DNA of 64,000 bases from Alkalihalobacillus sp. LMS6 (GCF_024362765.1 NZ_CP093302.1:3285564-3349563), one strand, 5' to 3'; numbered from the stretch's first letter, positions 16,080 through 24,410 are shown. Notes: generated by a model from the sequence alone, not told the origin. Numbers and translations are program-made.

Positions 16080-17219
16080 ATGTTGACCTTAGCTACGAGC
16101 GTTAATAAACGACTAGTAGATGATAAACTGCAAACATGTTGGCCTGGGTTTACCCATGGGTGTTTTGCTCTTTACGATAAAGAAAACGTTTATCTCTTTT
16201 ATCATCCAAGCCTTGGTTCTAAAACATTTCCACGAACAGCTGAATTTAATGGTTGTACGCTTATTTTGTATCAAGGTCACCCTACCGTTATCATTGATTG
16301 CACACTTTTCAAAAACGAGGACGATGTATATACCGTCCTCTGTCATGAATTGTTTCACCTTCATCAATACTATCAGGCAGAGAGCCGTATCCCCGATGAA
16401 CTAGTAGGTTTGAAAGTTAACTTTACTCCTAACTTTATCGCTTTACGGATGACTGAACGAGTCGCCCTTATAAACGCTTATCGATCAACAAATTACCACG
16501 ACCTTCAACATCATTTGCAAACATTTTTTACAACGAGAGAAACGCGTCGTCACTCTTATTCTGCTGGTGTGCAATACGAGGAAAAAGTTGAGACACTGGA
16601 AGGACCAGCTCTCTATGTTGAATATCACGCTTCATTTAAAAAAGAGGCGCTACAAGAAAACTGGGCTGAACAAATGATTGATCCTTTTGATTCAACGCTT
16701 TCTTTTCGAAGAAGCTGTTATTACTCAGGGTTCTATTTAACATGCCTTCTTGATCGCGTGTTTAAGCAGTGGAAAGAAAATCATTTTTCGCACAGTAGCA
16801 CGCTTTATGAACAATTACAAGCACATGCTTTAAGTGCTAAACAACCAGTCATTCACCTGTCCAAACAAGTAGAAATCATAGCTGAGAAAGTCTATCAATG
16901 GACGCTACAAAAAAAAGAACGAGCAATCAACGATTTTCACTCACGTTCAGGCATACACTATGTTTTAAAAGGAGATATTTCTGTCTTAACATTCGATCCG
17001 ATGAATACCATCATTAATCATAATCAATGGCTTTATCAAACATTCTTAACAGCTTCCCTTGGTACGGAAAAACATGAATTTCGAGAGCCTATTTTAGCTA
17101 CATACTACGACAGCCATCAATTACAGCAGCTAGAAGTAAGGACGAATGCGCCGCTTTCAGCATTACTTCCAACTGTCCAGATGAAACAAGATAATCAATT
17201 AACGATCCTAACGTTTTAG
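16080..17219 (+). CDS. Unrecognised protein with HELFH zinc-peptidase-like motif
   Basis: A 379-residue protein without signal peptide or membrane span. H-E-L-F-H at residues 89-93 follows a hydrophobic strand and helix (DDVYTVLCHELFHLHQ), as in zinc metallopeptidases. A possible third ligand is E174 or E181 in the downstream helix EGPALYVEYHA, the spacing of a gluzincin. I cannot name the family. The ATG has a good AAAGGAG ribosome site, 66 bases after the flavodoxin stop, with no clear terminator between. It could therefore partly share the Fur-controlled transcript. Confidence 0.7.
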   Translation: MLTLATSVNKRLVDDKLQTCWPGFTHGCFALYDKENVYLFYHPSLGSKTFPRTAEFNGCTLILYQGHPTVIIDCTLFKNEDDVYTVLCHELFHLHQYYQAESRIPDELVGLKVNFTPNFIALRMTERVALINAYRSTNYHDLQHHLQTFFTTRETRRHSYSAGVQYEEKVETLEGPALYVEYHASFKKEALQENWAEQMIDPFDSTLSFRRSCYYSGFYLTCLLDRVFKQWKENHFSHSSTLYEQLQAHALSAKQPVIHLSKQVEIIAEKVYQWTLQKKERAINDFHSRSGIHYVLKGDISVLTFDPMNTIINHNQWLYQTFLTASLGTEKHEFREPILATYYDSHQLQQLEVRTNAPLSALLPTVQMKQDNQLTILTF

Positions 17220-17228
17220 TTTCCTCTT

Positions 17229-17404
17229 TCATCCTTCCACTCGATCGCCTTTTGTTGACGGCTGTGATGTAACGAGAAAATGGACATGCTCATTCGAACG
17301 GTTTTGCACTTGATGTGAGATCGTTGGCGCAACTTCATAGCCTTCTCCTTCTAAGAGATTCGTGACTTGTCCTTCTATGGCGATCGTAAGGGTGCCTTTT
17401 ATTC
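17229..17404 (-). pseudogene. Cupin-domain protein remnant (C-terminal half)
   Basis: The minus-strand frame reads about 58 codons to a TGA at 17229. It ends in E-G-Y-E-V-A-P-T-I-S-H-Q-V-Q-N-R-S-N-E, then FLVTSQPSTKGDRVEG, which is the second half of a small cupin of the type ending SQPTTKGDR. The first metal-binding half and the start codon are missing. The break lies about 10 bases from the interspersed repeat at 17414, and nothing cupin-like follows on the far side of the repeat. Confidence 0.7.
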
Positions 17405-17413
17405 ATTTTAAAC

Positions 17414-17511
17414 ATTGGCGGAAGCTTGCCGCGGAGGAACGGTTGAGCCTCCGCATACTTCGTCATGCTAGGTCTCAACACGCTCCTTCTTCCGCAGGCG
17501 TCACCGCCAAT
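17414..17511. repeat. Interspersed repeat, copy A (98 bp)
   Basis: An element bounded by inverted ends ATTGGCG and CGCCAAT, with internal GAGCCTCCGC and CTTCCGCAGGCGTCACCGCC. It resembles the short GC-rich interspersed elements seen in many Bacillus genomes and two further copies in this window. It has no coding capacity. It sits at the broken end of the cupin remnant. From 17512 to 17648 I find only a G-C hairpin (six C pairing with six G at about 17587-17607), without a T tract, and no convincing gene. Confidence 0.65.
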
Positions 17512-17648
17512 CTATTGTAGTTTTCATCATCAAAACTCTCGTTTGCTCTATTAAAATCTACTGTTATCGCCATCCATCGCAGTCCTCCCCCCATTTGTAG
17601 TGGGGGGCTGTCTGGTGTGTCTTCTTCATGGCTTTTTGTCCTCCGTTT

Positions 17649-19841
17649 TTATTTTGTTGACGAACGTTTTCTTGCTGGACGTTTTCCGTTCGTTTTTCGA
17701 TAGGTTGGCTTTTTTGAGAAATCAAATTCAATCTTGCCTTCTTTTAACGTAAGTGCTGCTGAGAATGATTTGCCCTGCTTACTTTTAAAACCTCTTAGTG
17801 GAGCGGTTTCCCCTTTTGTGAGCAAACGCTTAACGGTAGCGTCGGTTAGCTTCTTCTTGGCAAGCGTTTTGACGATCACAAACTTGCAGCTGTTTTCCTT
17901 CGCTTTCGAACATGCATATACTGGACCTCTACTTTGCACTGCTCCGCCACAAAGTGGACATGGTCCAACACCTGACTGATCCGACTCCGTTATTGTCGAT
18001 GCGTCGATGGACATCGTTTGTAAATGATCAGGCGCATCCTTTAATAAGCGATGAATATACGCGTGAATGTTGCCAATGAACGTGGCACCATCTTTCTCTC
18101 CTTGTCCAATTTTCCGTAAAAAAAGCTCCCATTGTGCCGTCATGTCTGCTTTACTAAGAAGATTGCCTTCTACAGCTTGGCATAAAATTCGCCCTTTTTC
18201 CGTTACATGAACTTTGTTTTGTTTAATCGTAATATACTCGCGGTTCTTAAGCGTCTCAATAATATTTGCTCTCGTAGCGCCTGTCCCAATCCCCGTCACT
18301 TCGTTTAAAACAGCTTGCTCTTCTTCATCTTCTACAAACTTTCCTGCGGTTTTCATTAATGGAATTAACTGTCCTTCTGTATACAAAGGTGGTGGCTGCG
18401 TCTTGCCTTCTTTTGCTTTAACGGTAGCCATGACTTCTTCACCTTGTTGCAACGGTGGCAGGACCGGTGGCTCATCGCTTTTTTTATTTTTGGCTGGAGC
18501 GTAAGGAAATAGCACTTTCCATCCTATGTCTTGCTCCACCTTACCTGTCGTTTGAAACGGCAAGCCTTGAACATCAACCGTCACCTTCGTTTCTTCGTAC
18601 TTATACGTTGGTGCGAACATGGCCAAAGTTGTTCGCAGTACTTCAAGATACAGATTTTTTTCGTCTGTCTTTAACTTTTCTACTTGCAGCGAGGTAGGAA
18701 CTTTTTTTGTTGGGATAATCGCATAGTGTTCCTGCACTTTCGCATCGTCCACATAGCGTTTTCTTGGAAATAGAAACGTCGGTTCAAATTGCTGTTCAAT
18801 TAGCTGCTGGTACTGGTTAACTTGCTTACGAAGATACGAAAACTCTGCATTTGTAATATGGTTCGATTCTGTTCGTGGGTACGTTAACCACTTCTTTTCG
18901 TAAAGTTTTTGTACCACACTTAATACTTTTGACGGGCTGTATTTCCATTTTCGGTTGGCGCTCGCTTGTAATGTTGCCAAACTGTGGAGCAACGGCGATG
19001 GGATCTCTTTATTTTTCTTGCTTAATTCCGCTATCGTACTCGCAGTCTTCCCTTTTATCCCGTGCTTGTCCAAAAGTCTGCTCACGTCTTCCTTTGTTTT
19101 CAAACGGTGTTTATACGTTGCTTGAAATGAGCCTGTTTCCGCTTCAATATTTGCCTTTAATTCGAAAAAGGGTTCTGAAACAAATGCTTCAATTTCTTTT
19201 TGCCGTAAATAGATTAAATAGAGTGTTGGTGTTTGAACACGTCCAACTGAAAACGTGTCTTGAATGCCTTTCGTTCGCAATAAAAGCGAATAAAGGGGAC
19301 TTGCATTCATCCCGACAAGCCAATCCGCTACTTGTCTAGCTTTTGCTTCTTCGTACATAGGCTCAAATTTTTCACCTGGCTGCAAGTGCAGAAACCCTTC
19401 CCGTACGACATCATTTTCTTGGGAGTTAATCCATAACCGCTTAATTGGTACATGACTCATAACGCCGGCCTGCTTAATGATAGAGCGAGCGATATTTTCT
19501 CCTTCTCGATCCGGATCGGTCGCGATAATAATGAGTGTCGCTTTCTTCAGCCAGCTTTTAACAATTCGAAACTGTTCTTGCTTACTTGCTGGCACTTGAA
19601 ATTCGACCTCTGTCGGTAAAATAGGGAGATTCGCTAAGTTCCAGCGTTTCCATTCCTTTTTATAGTGACCGGGTAAACAGAGCTCTACTAAATGGCCAAT
19701 GCCCCAAGTCATAATCGCTTCCCCTTTAAAAAAGCGGGAATCATTTATCGTAATATACCCTTTTTGTTTCGTCGTTTGTTTAAAAACAGTTGCATAACTT
19801 CTTGCCTGATCAGGCTTTTCCGCTAAAATTACGGTTGTCAT
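17649..19841 (-). CDS. topB: DNA topoisomerase III
   Basis: A 730-residue type IA topoisomerase. The TOPRIM domain supplies E8 and D-P-D-R-E (109-113). The active-site tyrosine is Y321 in L-T-Y-P-R-T-E-S. A Cys cluster (CPLCGG, then two further Cys) forms a C-terminal zinc-finger-like segment, followed by a Lys/Arg-rich tail. Length and order match Bacillus TopB. It decatenates DNA and works with RecQ-type helicases. Transcription appears to start inside a large dyad at 19887-19920. Confidence 0.95.
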   Translation of the reverse strand: MTTVILAEKPDQARSYATVFKQTTKQKGYITINDSRFFKGEAIMTWGIGHLVELCLPGHYKKEWKRWNLANLPILPTEVEFQVPASKQEQFRIVKSWLKKATLIIIATDPDREGENIARSIIKQAGVMSHVPIKRLWINSQENDVVREGFLHLQPGEKFEPMYEEAKARQVADWLVGMNASPLYSLLLRTKGIQDTFSVGRVQTPTLYLIYLRQKEIEAFVSEPFFELKANIEAETGSFQATYKHRLKTKEDVSRLLDKHGIKGKTASTIAELSKKNKEIPSPLLHSLATLQASANRKWKYSPSKVLSVVQKLYEKKWLTYPRTESNHITNAEFSYLRKQVNQYQQLIEQQFEPTFLFPRKRYVDDAKVQEHYAIIPTKKVPTSLQVEKLKTDEKNLYLEVLRTTLAMFAPTYKYEETKVTVDVQGLPFQTTGKVEQDIGWKVLFPYAPAKNKKSDEPPVLPPLQQGEEVMATVKAKEGKTQPPPLYTEGQLIPLMKTAGKFVEDEEEQAVLNEVTGIGTGATRANIIETLKNREYITIKQNKVHVTEKGRILCQAVEGNLLSKADMTAQWELFLRKIGQGEKDGATFIGNIHAYIHRLLKDAPDHLQTMSIDASTITESDQSGVGPCPLCGGAVQSRGPVYACSKAKENSCKFVIVKTLAKKKLTDATVKRLLTKGETAPLRGFKSKQGKSFSAALTLKEGKIEFDFSKKPTYRKTNGKRPARKRSSTK

Positions 19842-19886
19842 GGTTCCCCTCCTGTCTACCTTTTGAGGTTGATCGCTTTATTTATG

Positions 19887-19944
19887 AGAATATTCGTTAA
19901 AACCTTTTAACGAACATTCTATTGTTCTAACACCTAGTGTACAA
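19887..19944 (-). promoter_or_regulatory. topB promoter with a large dyad at the transcription start
   Basis: On the minus strand TTGTAC (19939-19944) and TAGAAT (19916-19921) with 17-bp spacing form a sigma-A promoter. Directly downstream is a dyad of two 16-base arms separated by 2 bp (19887-19902 and 19905-19920), 15 of 16 complementary, with inner arms TTCGTTAAAA and TTTTAACGAA. It could be an operator or the 5' stem-loop of the topB mRNA. Confidence 0.6.
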
Positions 19945-19958
19945 TACAATCAAACACG

Positions 19959-20492
19959 ATGAAGGGAAGGATTTTTATTAGGTATTTATATGAGTCAATA
20001 TGGAAGTACTTGTTTACCTTGCTTATAATGACCTTTTTAGTTGCTTGCTCGCAGCACCCTTCATTACCAGAGGAGCAACCAGACGATTTTCAATTTCACC
20101 TAACATACGGTTTCGGCGAATCGCCTACAAACGAAATCAATACATTTGATCAGACATTTACAAAAGATCTGGTGCAAGCAGGTACGGAAACCATATCATT
20201 TGAATGGACCAACGAGCAAATGGCCACTTTTTATAATCAGTTTCGCGACAACCATGTACTTCAACTTCCTAGCGAGAGTGAAAGCGCCCGCGCCCCCTGC
20301 ACGATTCCTTACAGACAGTACGACCTACATTTCGTTGTTCAAGGTGAAGCGTATAGACTGAAATGGGATTCAGAATGCTCGACTGACGCCATTGACCAAT
20401 GGGAACAATTTATGGGGAACGTCTATGAGAACATGCTCAATCCTTCAGAGGCGTATCAGCTATTACCGGATGCAGTCGGAGGCTATGATTAA
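19959..20492 (+). CDS. Hypothetical lipoprotein
   Basis: A 177-residue protein (from the ATG) with a hydrophobic N-terminal segment ending in the lipobox F-L-V-A-C, so it should be a membrane-anchored lipoprotein facing outward. The mature part has three further Cys and no domain I recognise. The ATG lacks a ribosome site. An ideal one (AAGGGAAGG, 6-base spacer) instead precedes an in-frame ATT codon at 19977, which would give a neater signal peptide beginning RYLYESIWKYLF. The start is therefore uncertain. Confidence 0.7.
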   Translation: MKGRIFIRYLYESIWKYLFTLLIMTFLVACSQHPSLPEEQPDDFQFHLTYGFGESPTNEINTFDQTFTKDLVQAGTETISFEWTNEQMATFYNQFRDNHVLQLPSESESARAPCTIPYRQYDLHFVVQGEAYRLKWDSECSTDAIDQWEQFMGNVYENMLNPSEAYQLLPDAVGGYD

Positions 20493-20532
20493 CAAAAAAA
20501 GAGAGCACAACCTCCATTCTGAGGTGTGCTCT
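20493..20532 (-). terminator. Terminator of the yitT-type transcript
   Basis: AGAGCACAACCTC pairs with GAGGTGTGCTCT (one bulge) over a short loop. On the minus strand the stem is followed by seven T. It also lies at the end of the convergent lipoprotein gene. Confidence 0.75.
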
Positions 20533-20538
20533 AACCTA

Positions 20539-20649
20539 TTATCGCTTTACACGAGTCTCTTCTTCTAGTCTCCAGTCACATAACCGTTTAACTCTGCTCA
20601 TTAACTGACGATGCTGTCTCCAGCGTTCTCTTCTTGATTTTCGTTCCAT
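20539..20649 (-). CDS. Small basic protein translationally coupled to yitT
   Basis: A 36-residue frame (MERKSRRERWRQHRQLMSRV...) starts at an ATG with GAGGAG 7 bases upstream; that ribosome site overlaps the stop codon region of the preceding YitT gene. It ends just before the shared terminator. About 40% of residues are Lys or Arg, suggesting nucleic-acid contact, but composition alone proves little. No family recognised. Its reality rests on the coupled ribosome site and placement. Confidence 0.5.
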   Translation of the reverse strand: MERKSRRERWRQHRQLMSRVKRLCDWRLEEETRVKR

Positions 20650-20654
20650 ATCGA

Positions 20655-21545
20655 TTACTCCTCTGCTTGGTTTTTGTAGTATTGCTTCTCCTTTTTCGGA
20701 CTACTAAACGTTTTTTGCGTTGGATAATGCGCTTTTGAAAACGAACCACCACTAACATCTTTAACCGTATGAACAACTGTAAATGCGTCCTCATCAATAT
20801 CACGAACAAGTTTTTTCAAATAAAATAGCTGTTGCTTGGAAACGGAAACGTAGATCAAATTCTCATCAATACCGCTTTCATCATTCTTCCCTTGAAGTAT
20901 AGTCGTATGGGCGCCTAAATTTTTTCGTATGCTTTTTGCAACGTTTTGATAGTGATCCGAAAAAATATGCACGACTTTTTTAGACTCAAATCCTTCAAGC
21001 ACATAATCCGTCACCTTTTTTCCAATAAAAAGCGCAACAACGGTATACAACGTCAGCACAGGACCGATGACAAATACACCTGCCACGACGATGGCCGCAT
21101 CTAAAATAAAATTTGTACCTGTTAATTCCCAGCCAAACTTGTAATTCAGCATCCGCGCAATCGTCGAGGAGCCGCCAGTTGTGCTTCCTGAGCGAAAAAT
21201 AAAGCCAAACCCAATTCCAGTAAACACTCCTGTATACAAAGCAGCTAGTAATGGATCATTGACCGGCCCCGCTACGTCTTCAAGTAAAAATAAAAACAAT
21301 GAAAACAGCGGAATGGTAATAATCGATTTTACAATCATCGGACGCGGTAAATACCGATACCCTAGTAGCAAAACAAGTCCATTTGCCACTAGCGTAACAA
21401 TTGCGGGTGACCAACCAAGACCAAAATAAAGCAAAAGCGCAAGTCCTGGAATACCACCTTCAGCTAAGCCATTCGGCATCGCAAAAATGGCAACTGAAAG
21501 CGCAAAGAAAAACGTACCTAACACCATAAATCCATAGTCTTTCAT
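20655..21545 (-). CDS. YitT-family membrane protein (DUF161/DUF2179)
   Basis: A 296-residue protein with five or six membrane spans in the N-terminal two-thirds (FMVLGTFFFALSVAIFAMP...GGSTTIARMLNYKFG) and a soluble C-terminal DUF2179 domain from about residue 215. That is the YitT layout common in Firmicutes. Function is not established. I chose the ATG behind GAAGGGAAGTGG rather than an upstream one without ribosome site. A small basic gene is coupled downstream. Confidence 0.85.
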   Translation of the reverse strand: MKDYGFMVLGTFFFALSVAIFAMPNGLAEGGIPGLALLLYFGLGWSPAIVTLVANGLVLLLGYRYLPRPMIVKSIITIPLFSLFLFLLEDVAGPVNDPLLAALYTGVFTGIGFGFIFRSGSTTGGSSTIARMLNYKFGWELTGTNFILDAAIVVAGVFVIGPVLTLYTVVALFIGKKVTDYVLEGFESKKVVHIFSDHYQNVAKSIRKNLGAHTTILQGKNDESGIDENLIYVSVSKQQLFYLKKLVRDIDEDAFTVVHTVKDVSGGSFSKAHYPTQKTFSSPKKEKQYYKNQAEE

Positions 21546-21657
21546 ACGCCACTTCCCTTCTCTCTGTCTAAAGTGTGCGCTGTGACATATACAGCTATTC
21601 GATCTTTTTCGTTGTACTAGCAACATACCCGCTTTATAGAATATTAGTCAACGAAAC

Positions 21658-21686
21658 AAAAAAAAGTGGTGCAGGACCACTTTTTT
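21658..21686. terminator. Bidirectional terminator
   Basis: AAAAAAGTGGT and ACCACTTTTTT form an almost perfect palindrome with a 5-base loop. It ends the DUF1904-type gene before the yitT promoter region. Confidence 0.85.
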
Positions 21687-21694
21687 CTTCGTCA

Positions 21695-22033
21695 TTATTG
21701 TTTAATGGATCGCTTTATCGGCTTTCCATTTTTGTAATAGCGTTCTGGTGACAACAGAAGAAAGTAGATATGTACAGAATCGTACCCTTCTTCTCGGAAA
21801 AAAGTTGTAAAGGTTTCTGCAATGTCATCGTGAACATCCTGGTCTCTAGGAAACATCCGAATCTCAAGTGTGAGAGGAACGTTTGCAATCGGTTCAGACA
21901 TGACCCGCTCAATTTTCACCTTTTCTTTTGACATATCCACGATGCCAGTAAACACATCTATAATTGCTGGTGCAAGCGCTTGTAATGTTTCCGTTGAAAA
22001 ACCGGTAAAGCGTAAATATGGCAACCCCATCAC
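21695..22033 (-). CDS. DUF1904-like small protein (tautomerase-like fold)
   Basis: A 112-residue soluble protein beginning MMGLPYLRFTGF. The beta-alpha-beta pattern with a near N-terminal Pro and the segment EIRMFPRDQDVHDDIAETFTTFF resemble the DUF1904 family, small tautomerase-related proteins in Bacillus. Either of two adjacent ATGs may be used and the ribosome site is weak (GAAGTG). Function unknown. Confidence 0.6.
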   Translation of the reverse strand: MMGLPYLRFTGFSTETLQALAPAIIDVFTGIVDMSKEKVKIERVMSEPIANVPLTLEIRMFPRDQDVHDDIAETFTTFFREEGYDSVHIYFLLLSPERYYKNGKPIKRSIKQ

Positions 22034-22483
22034 TTCATTTCTTCTAGTTTCTACTGCATAAGTGTACTTGTCTCGTTTTTAAATTGCAATAAAAGTGCGT
22101 CTAACATGCACGCTTACATCAAGACATAAAGCAAACCGCACTCAAGGGGGAAGTGCGGTTCAGTGTGTATATTCATCAAGGAAGGGGGGAGAAACAAATC
22201 TTAGGCATGCCTATGATCTGTTGTAAATTAAATATCCGATTCTCTCCTTGTTCAAACCTTTTTCGCAAAAAAATTTTTTTAATCTTGAATTGGTTTCTTA
22301 ACAAGTCACCAACTTTTTTGAGCAACGCTGGCACCAATTGTAAAAAAGTGTAATCGTTGATTAAATCGGGTACGGAAAAGTAAAAACGAGCAGGGTCTCC
22401 ATGATAAGTTTCACAACATATTAATTGGAAAGTTAGCACTCTATTACCTGCCAGATGTTTTCATTTAGAAAGGACGTTCCGCC
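22034..22483. other. Intergenic stretch without a convincing gene
   Basis: A perfect 9-bp hairpin (AACCGCACT/AGTGCGGTT, 22134-22160) without a T tract lies in it. An 87-codon minus-strand frame (22176-22439) has no ribosome site and no recognisable domain, so I do not call it. The right end should contain the promoter of the following lipoprotein gene, which I could not resolve. Confidence 0.3.
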
Positions 22484-23026
22484 ATGTATAAAACGATTTT
22501 GTTCATTTCTTCTTTTATGACCTTAACATTTCTCTTAGCAAGCTGCGTTGAAGATGATATTGTTTTTGAGCAGACGTACGAATCGCCTCTAGTAGAAGGA
22601 TTACCTGACGAGCCGCCAGAAGTTTCGTTACTCGTAAACGGGGAAGCACAGTCGGATTTGCAGTATGAGCTTCTATGCTGGGGAACGTCATGCAGAGACG
22701 ATGTGACTCATGAAATGAGTGCAACAGAAGCGGTAGAGGATCTTCCTTCAATTGAGATGTCTCCGGGTGATACCATAACCGTTCAAAATGAAGACCAAGA
22801 TTTGCTCAACCAGTTTGACTCCGATCATTCCATTAGCTATCGTCATCGTGGAAATTATTATGCAGCAACATCCCTCTCTACAACTCATATCAATATAGAT
22901 GATCTTCACAACACATCAACACCGGGAGAATACCTCCATCAAATTCATCTTGAGTGGCTTGATGAACATGAAGAAACAGTCGGTTCAATCGTTCTTTATT
23001 ACACCATAGAAATTATCGAAACATAA
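22484..23026 (+). CDS. Hypothetical acidic lipoprotein
   Basis: A 180-residue protein with signal peptide and lipobox L-A-S-C (Cys near residue 21), then a strongly acidic exported domain. It has a possible disulfide pair in LLCWGTSCRDD and a predicted all-beta composition. The ATG follows AAAGGA. No family recognised. The beta-rich layout would fit a small Ig-like surface domain, but that is a guess. Confidence 0.75.
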   Translation: MYKTILFISSFMTLTFLLASCVEDDIVFEQTYESPLVEGLPDEPPEVSLLVNGEAQSDLQYELLCWGTSCRDDVTHEMSATEAVEDLPSIEMSPGDTITVQNEDQDLLNQFDSDHSISYRHRGNYYAATSLSTTHINIDDLHNTSTPGEYLHQIHLEWLDEHEETVGSIVLYYTIEIIET

Positions 23027-23096
23027 CACTAGAAACAGAGTTGTCTAACCTTTTTTAAATTGGTATGTTTAGAGAAAAAGAGATTGGACCACACAC

Positions 23097-24194
23097 ATGA
23101 CAATAAATGAATGGATAATGATTCTACTCGCTTTCTTTCTTGCCGTTGGTGCATTCGATTGGTGCATCGGCAATCGATTCGGGCTAGGGGCAGAATTTGA
23201 AAACGGCATTATGAGTATGGGAAGAGTTGCACTTGCAATGGTCGGCATTATCACACTTGCGCCACTTGCTGCGCAGTGGCTTACGCCTGTGATTGCCCCG
23301 CTCTATACATTTCTTGGTGCCGACCCTGCCTCTTTTGCGAATACGATCTTAGCACTTGATATGGGTGGCTATGCGCTTGCACAAGAGATGGGTATAAACG
23401 CTGAAGCCAGTTTGTTTTCCTGGGTCTTCTTAGGCACTATGCTTGGACCAACAATTGTTTTTACGATTCCGATTGCCTTGCGGATGGTTGAAAGTGGTGA
23501 CCAACCTGCATTAGCGAAAGGAATGCTTATAGGCTTGAGCACGATTCCGATCGGCTGTTTTCTAGGTGGCTTTATCGCAGGTTTTAACCCAGAGATGATG
23601 ATTCGCAATCTTATTATTCCTACTCTGTTTTCAATCATCGTCATTCTCGCACTACGTTTTCAGCCAAAACGTTCGATTAAAACATTTCTTCTGTTTGGGA
23701 AAGGAATCCAAATCATTGGTGTTATCGGCTTAGCTTTAGCAGGCATCACCCACATTACTGAAATTGGTACATTTACTCAACTAGCACCGCTTGAAGACGG
23801 CTTAATGATTGTCGGCACCATTGCAGTGGTGTTAGCTGGAGCATTCCCGCTAGTGGCAGTATTAAAAAAAGGGATGCAGCCCTTTTTTGTCACGATTGGT
23901 CGATGGTTAAATGTCGATGGTTATGCGATTACTGCCATTGTGACCTCCCTCGCCCATGCCATACCAGCTTTCTTATTACTTAAAGATATGACGATTCGAA
24001 GCAAGGTGGTTGCGACATCTTTCATGGTTTCAGGCGCGTTCGTCCTCGGTGGTCACCTTGGCTTTGTTGCGAGTATTGAGCAACACATGGTTGTTCCAAT
24101 GATGGTTGGGAAGCTTGTAGCCGGGATCTTAGCTGTGATCATTGCACTCATTGTAGAGCGTGATGACTCCTTCAGCTCAGCTGGTAAGGAATGA
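23097..24194 (+). CDS. EutH-like ethanolamine permease family protein
   Basis: A 365-residue membrane protein of ten or eleven spans. It has the conserved pattern IGNRFGLGAEFENGIMSMGRVAL near the N-terminus and ALDMGGYALAQEM near residue 88, which I associate with EutH, the ethanolamine facilitator. No other eut genes lie nearby, so it may act alone to bring in ethanolamine or a similar compound. The ribosome site is weak (TTGGA). A terminator follows the stop. Confidence 0.8.
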   Translation: MTINEWIMILLAFFLAVGAFDWCIGNRFGLGAEFENGIMSMGRVALAMVGIITLAPLAAQWLTPVIAPLYTFLGADPASFANTILALDMGGYALAQEMGINAEASLFSWVFLGTMLGPTIVFTIPIALRMVESGDQPALAKGMLIGLSTIPIGCFLGGFIAGFNPEMMIRNLIIPTLFSIIVILALRFQPKRSIKTFLLFGKGIQIIGVIGLALAGITHITEIGTFTQLAPLEDGLMIVGTIAVVLAGAFPLVAVLKKGMQPFFVTIGRWLNVDGYAITAIVTSLAHAIPAFLLLKDMTIRSKVVATSFMVSGAFVLGGHLGFVASIEQHMVVPMMVGKLVAGILAVIIALIVERDDSFSSAGKE

Positions 24195-24210
24195 GAATTG
24201 CCACCTCTTC

Positions 24211-24230
24211 TACTGTTTGTACAAACAGTA
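24211..24230. promoter_or_regulatory. Perfect 20-bp palindrome after the EutH-like gene
   Basis: TACTGTTTGT and its exact reverse complement ACAAACAGTA meet without a spacer. It lies between the stop codon and the terminator, so it is not needed as a terminator itself. It has the form of a dimeric repressor site, but no obvious promoter adjoins it. Confidence 0.4.
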
Positions 24231-24238
24231 ATAAATAG

Positions 24239-24268
24239 CTGTCCCAGATTTCTTGGGGCAGTTTTTTT
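24239..24268 (+). terminator. Terminator of the EutH-like gene
   Basis: CTGTCCCA pairs with TGGGGCAG (one G-T pair), loop of 7 bases, followed by seven T. Confidence 0.85.
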
Positions 24269-24316
24269 ATTCAGATAATGTCTGAGTCAATTCAATAATT
24301 CGAGTTAGATGTAATA

Positions 24317-24410
24317 TGGCGAACGCTTTCCCCGGTCACGGCCTCAGCCATTTCCGCAAAAACGCTCCATTGTCTTCGGACACGTGCTGTTCCCGTGGGA
24401 GTCGTCGCCA
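24317..24410. repeat. Interspersed repeat, copy B (94 bp)
   Basis: Bounded by TGGCGA and TCGCCA. It shares GGCGAACGCT, CACGGCCTCAGCCATT-like and CGGACACGTG segments followed by TTCCCGT with copy C at 33748. Similarity to copy C continues for about 60 bp to the right (TTAATAA, then CGTAAAAAATA). No gene lies between 24269 and 24521 apart from this element. Confidence 0.65.

Noticed and set aside
17512-17648. C6/G6 hairpin and 30-codon minus-strand frame after repeat copy A
   Set aside because: The hairpin has no T tract, and the frame runs into the repeat and stops; it is not cupin-like.
22176-22439. 87-codon minus-strand frame in a 450-bp gap
   Set aside because: No ribosome site, no recognisable domain, odd residue composition; it could be an eroded gene, but nothing supports a call.
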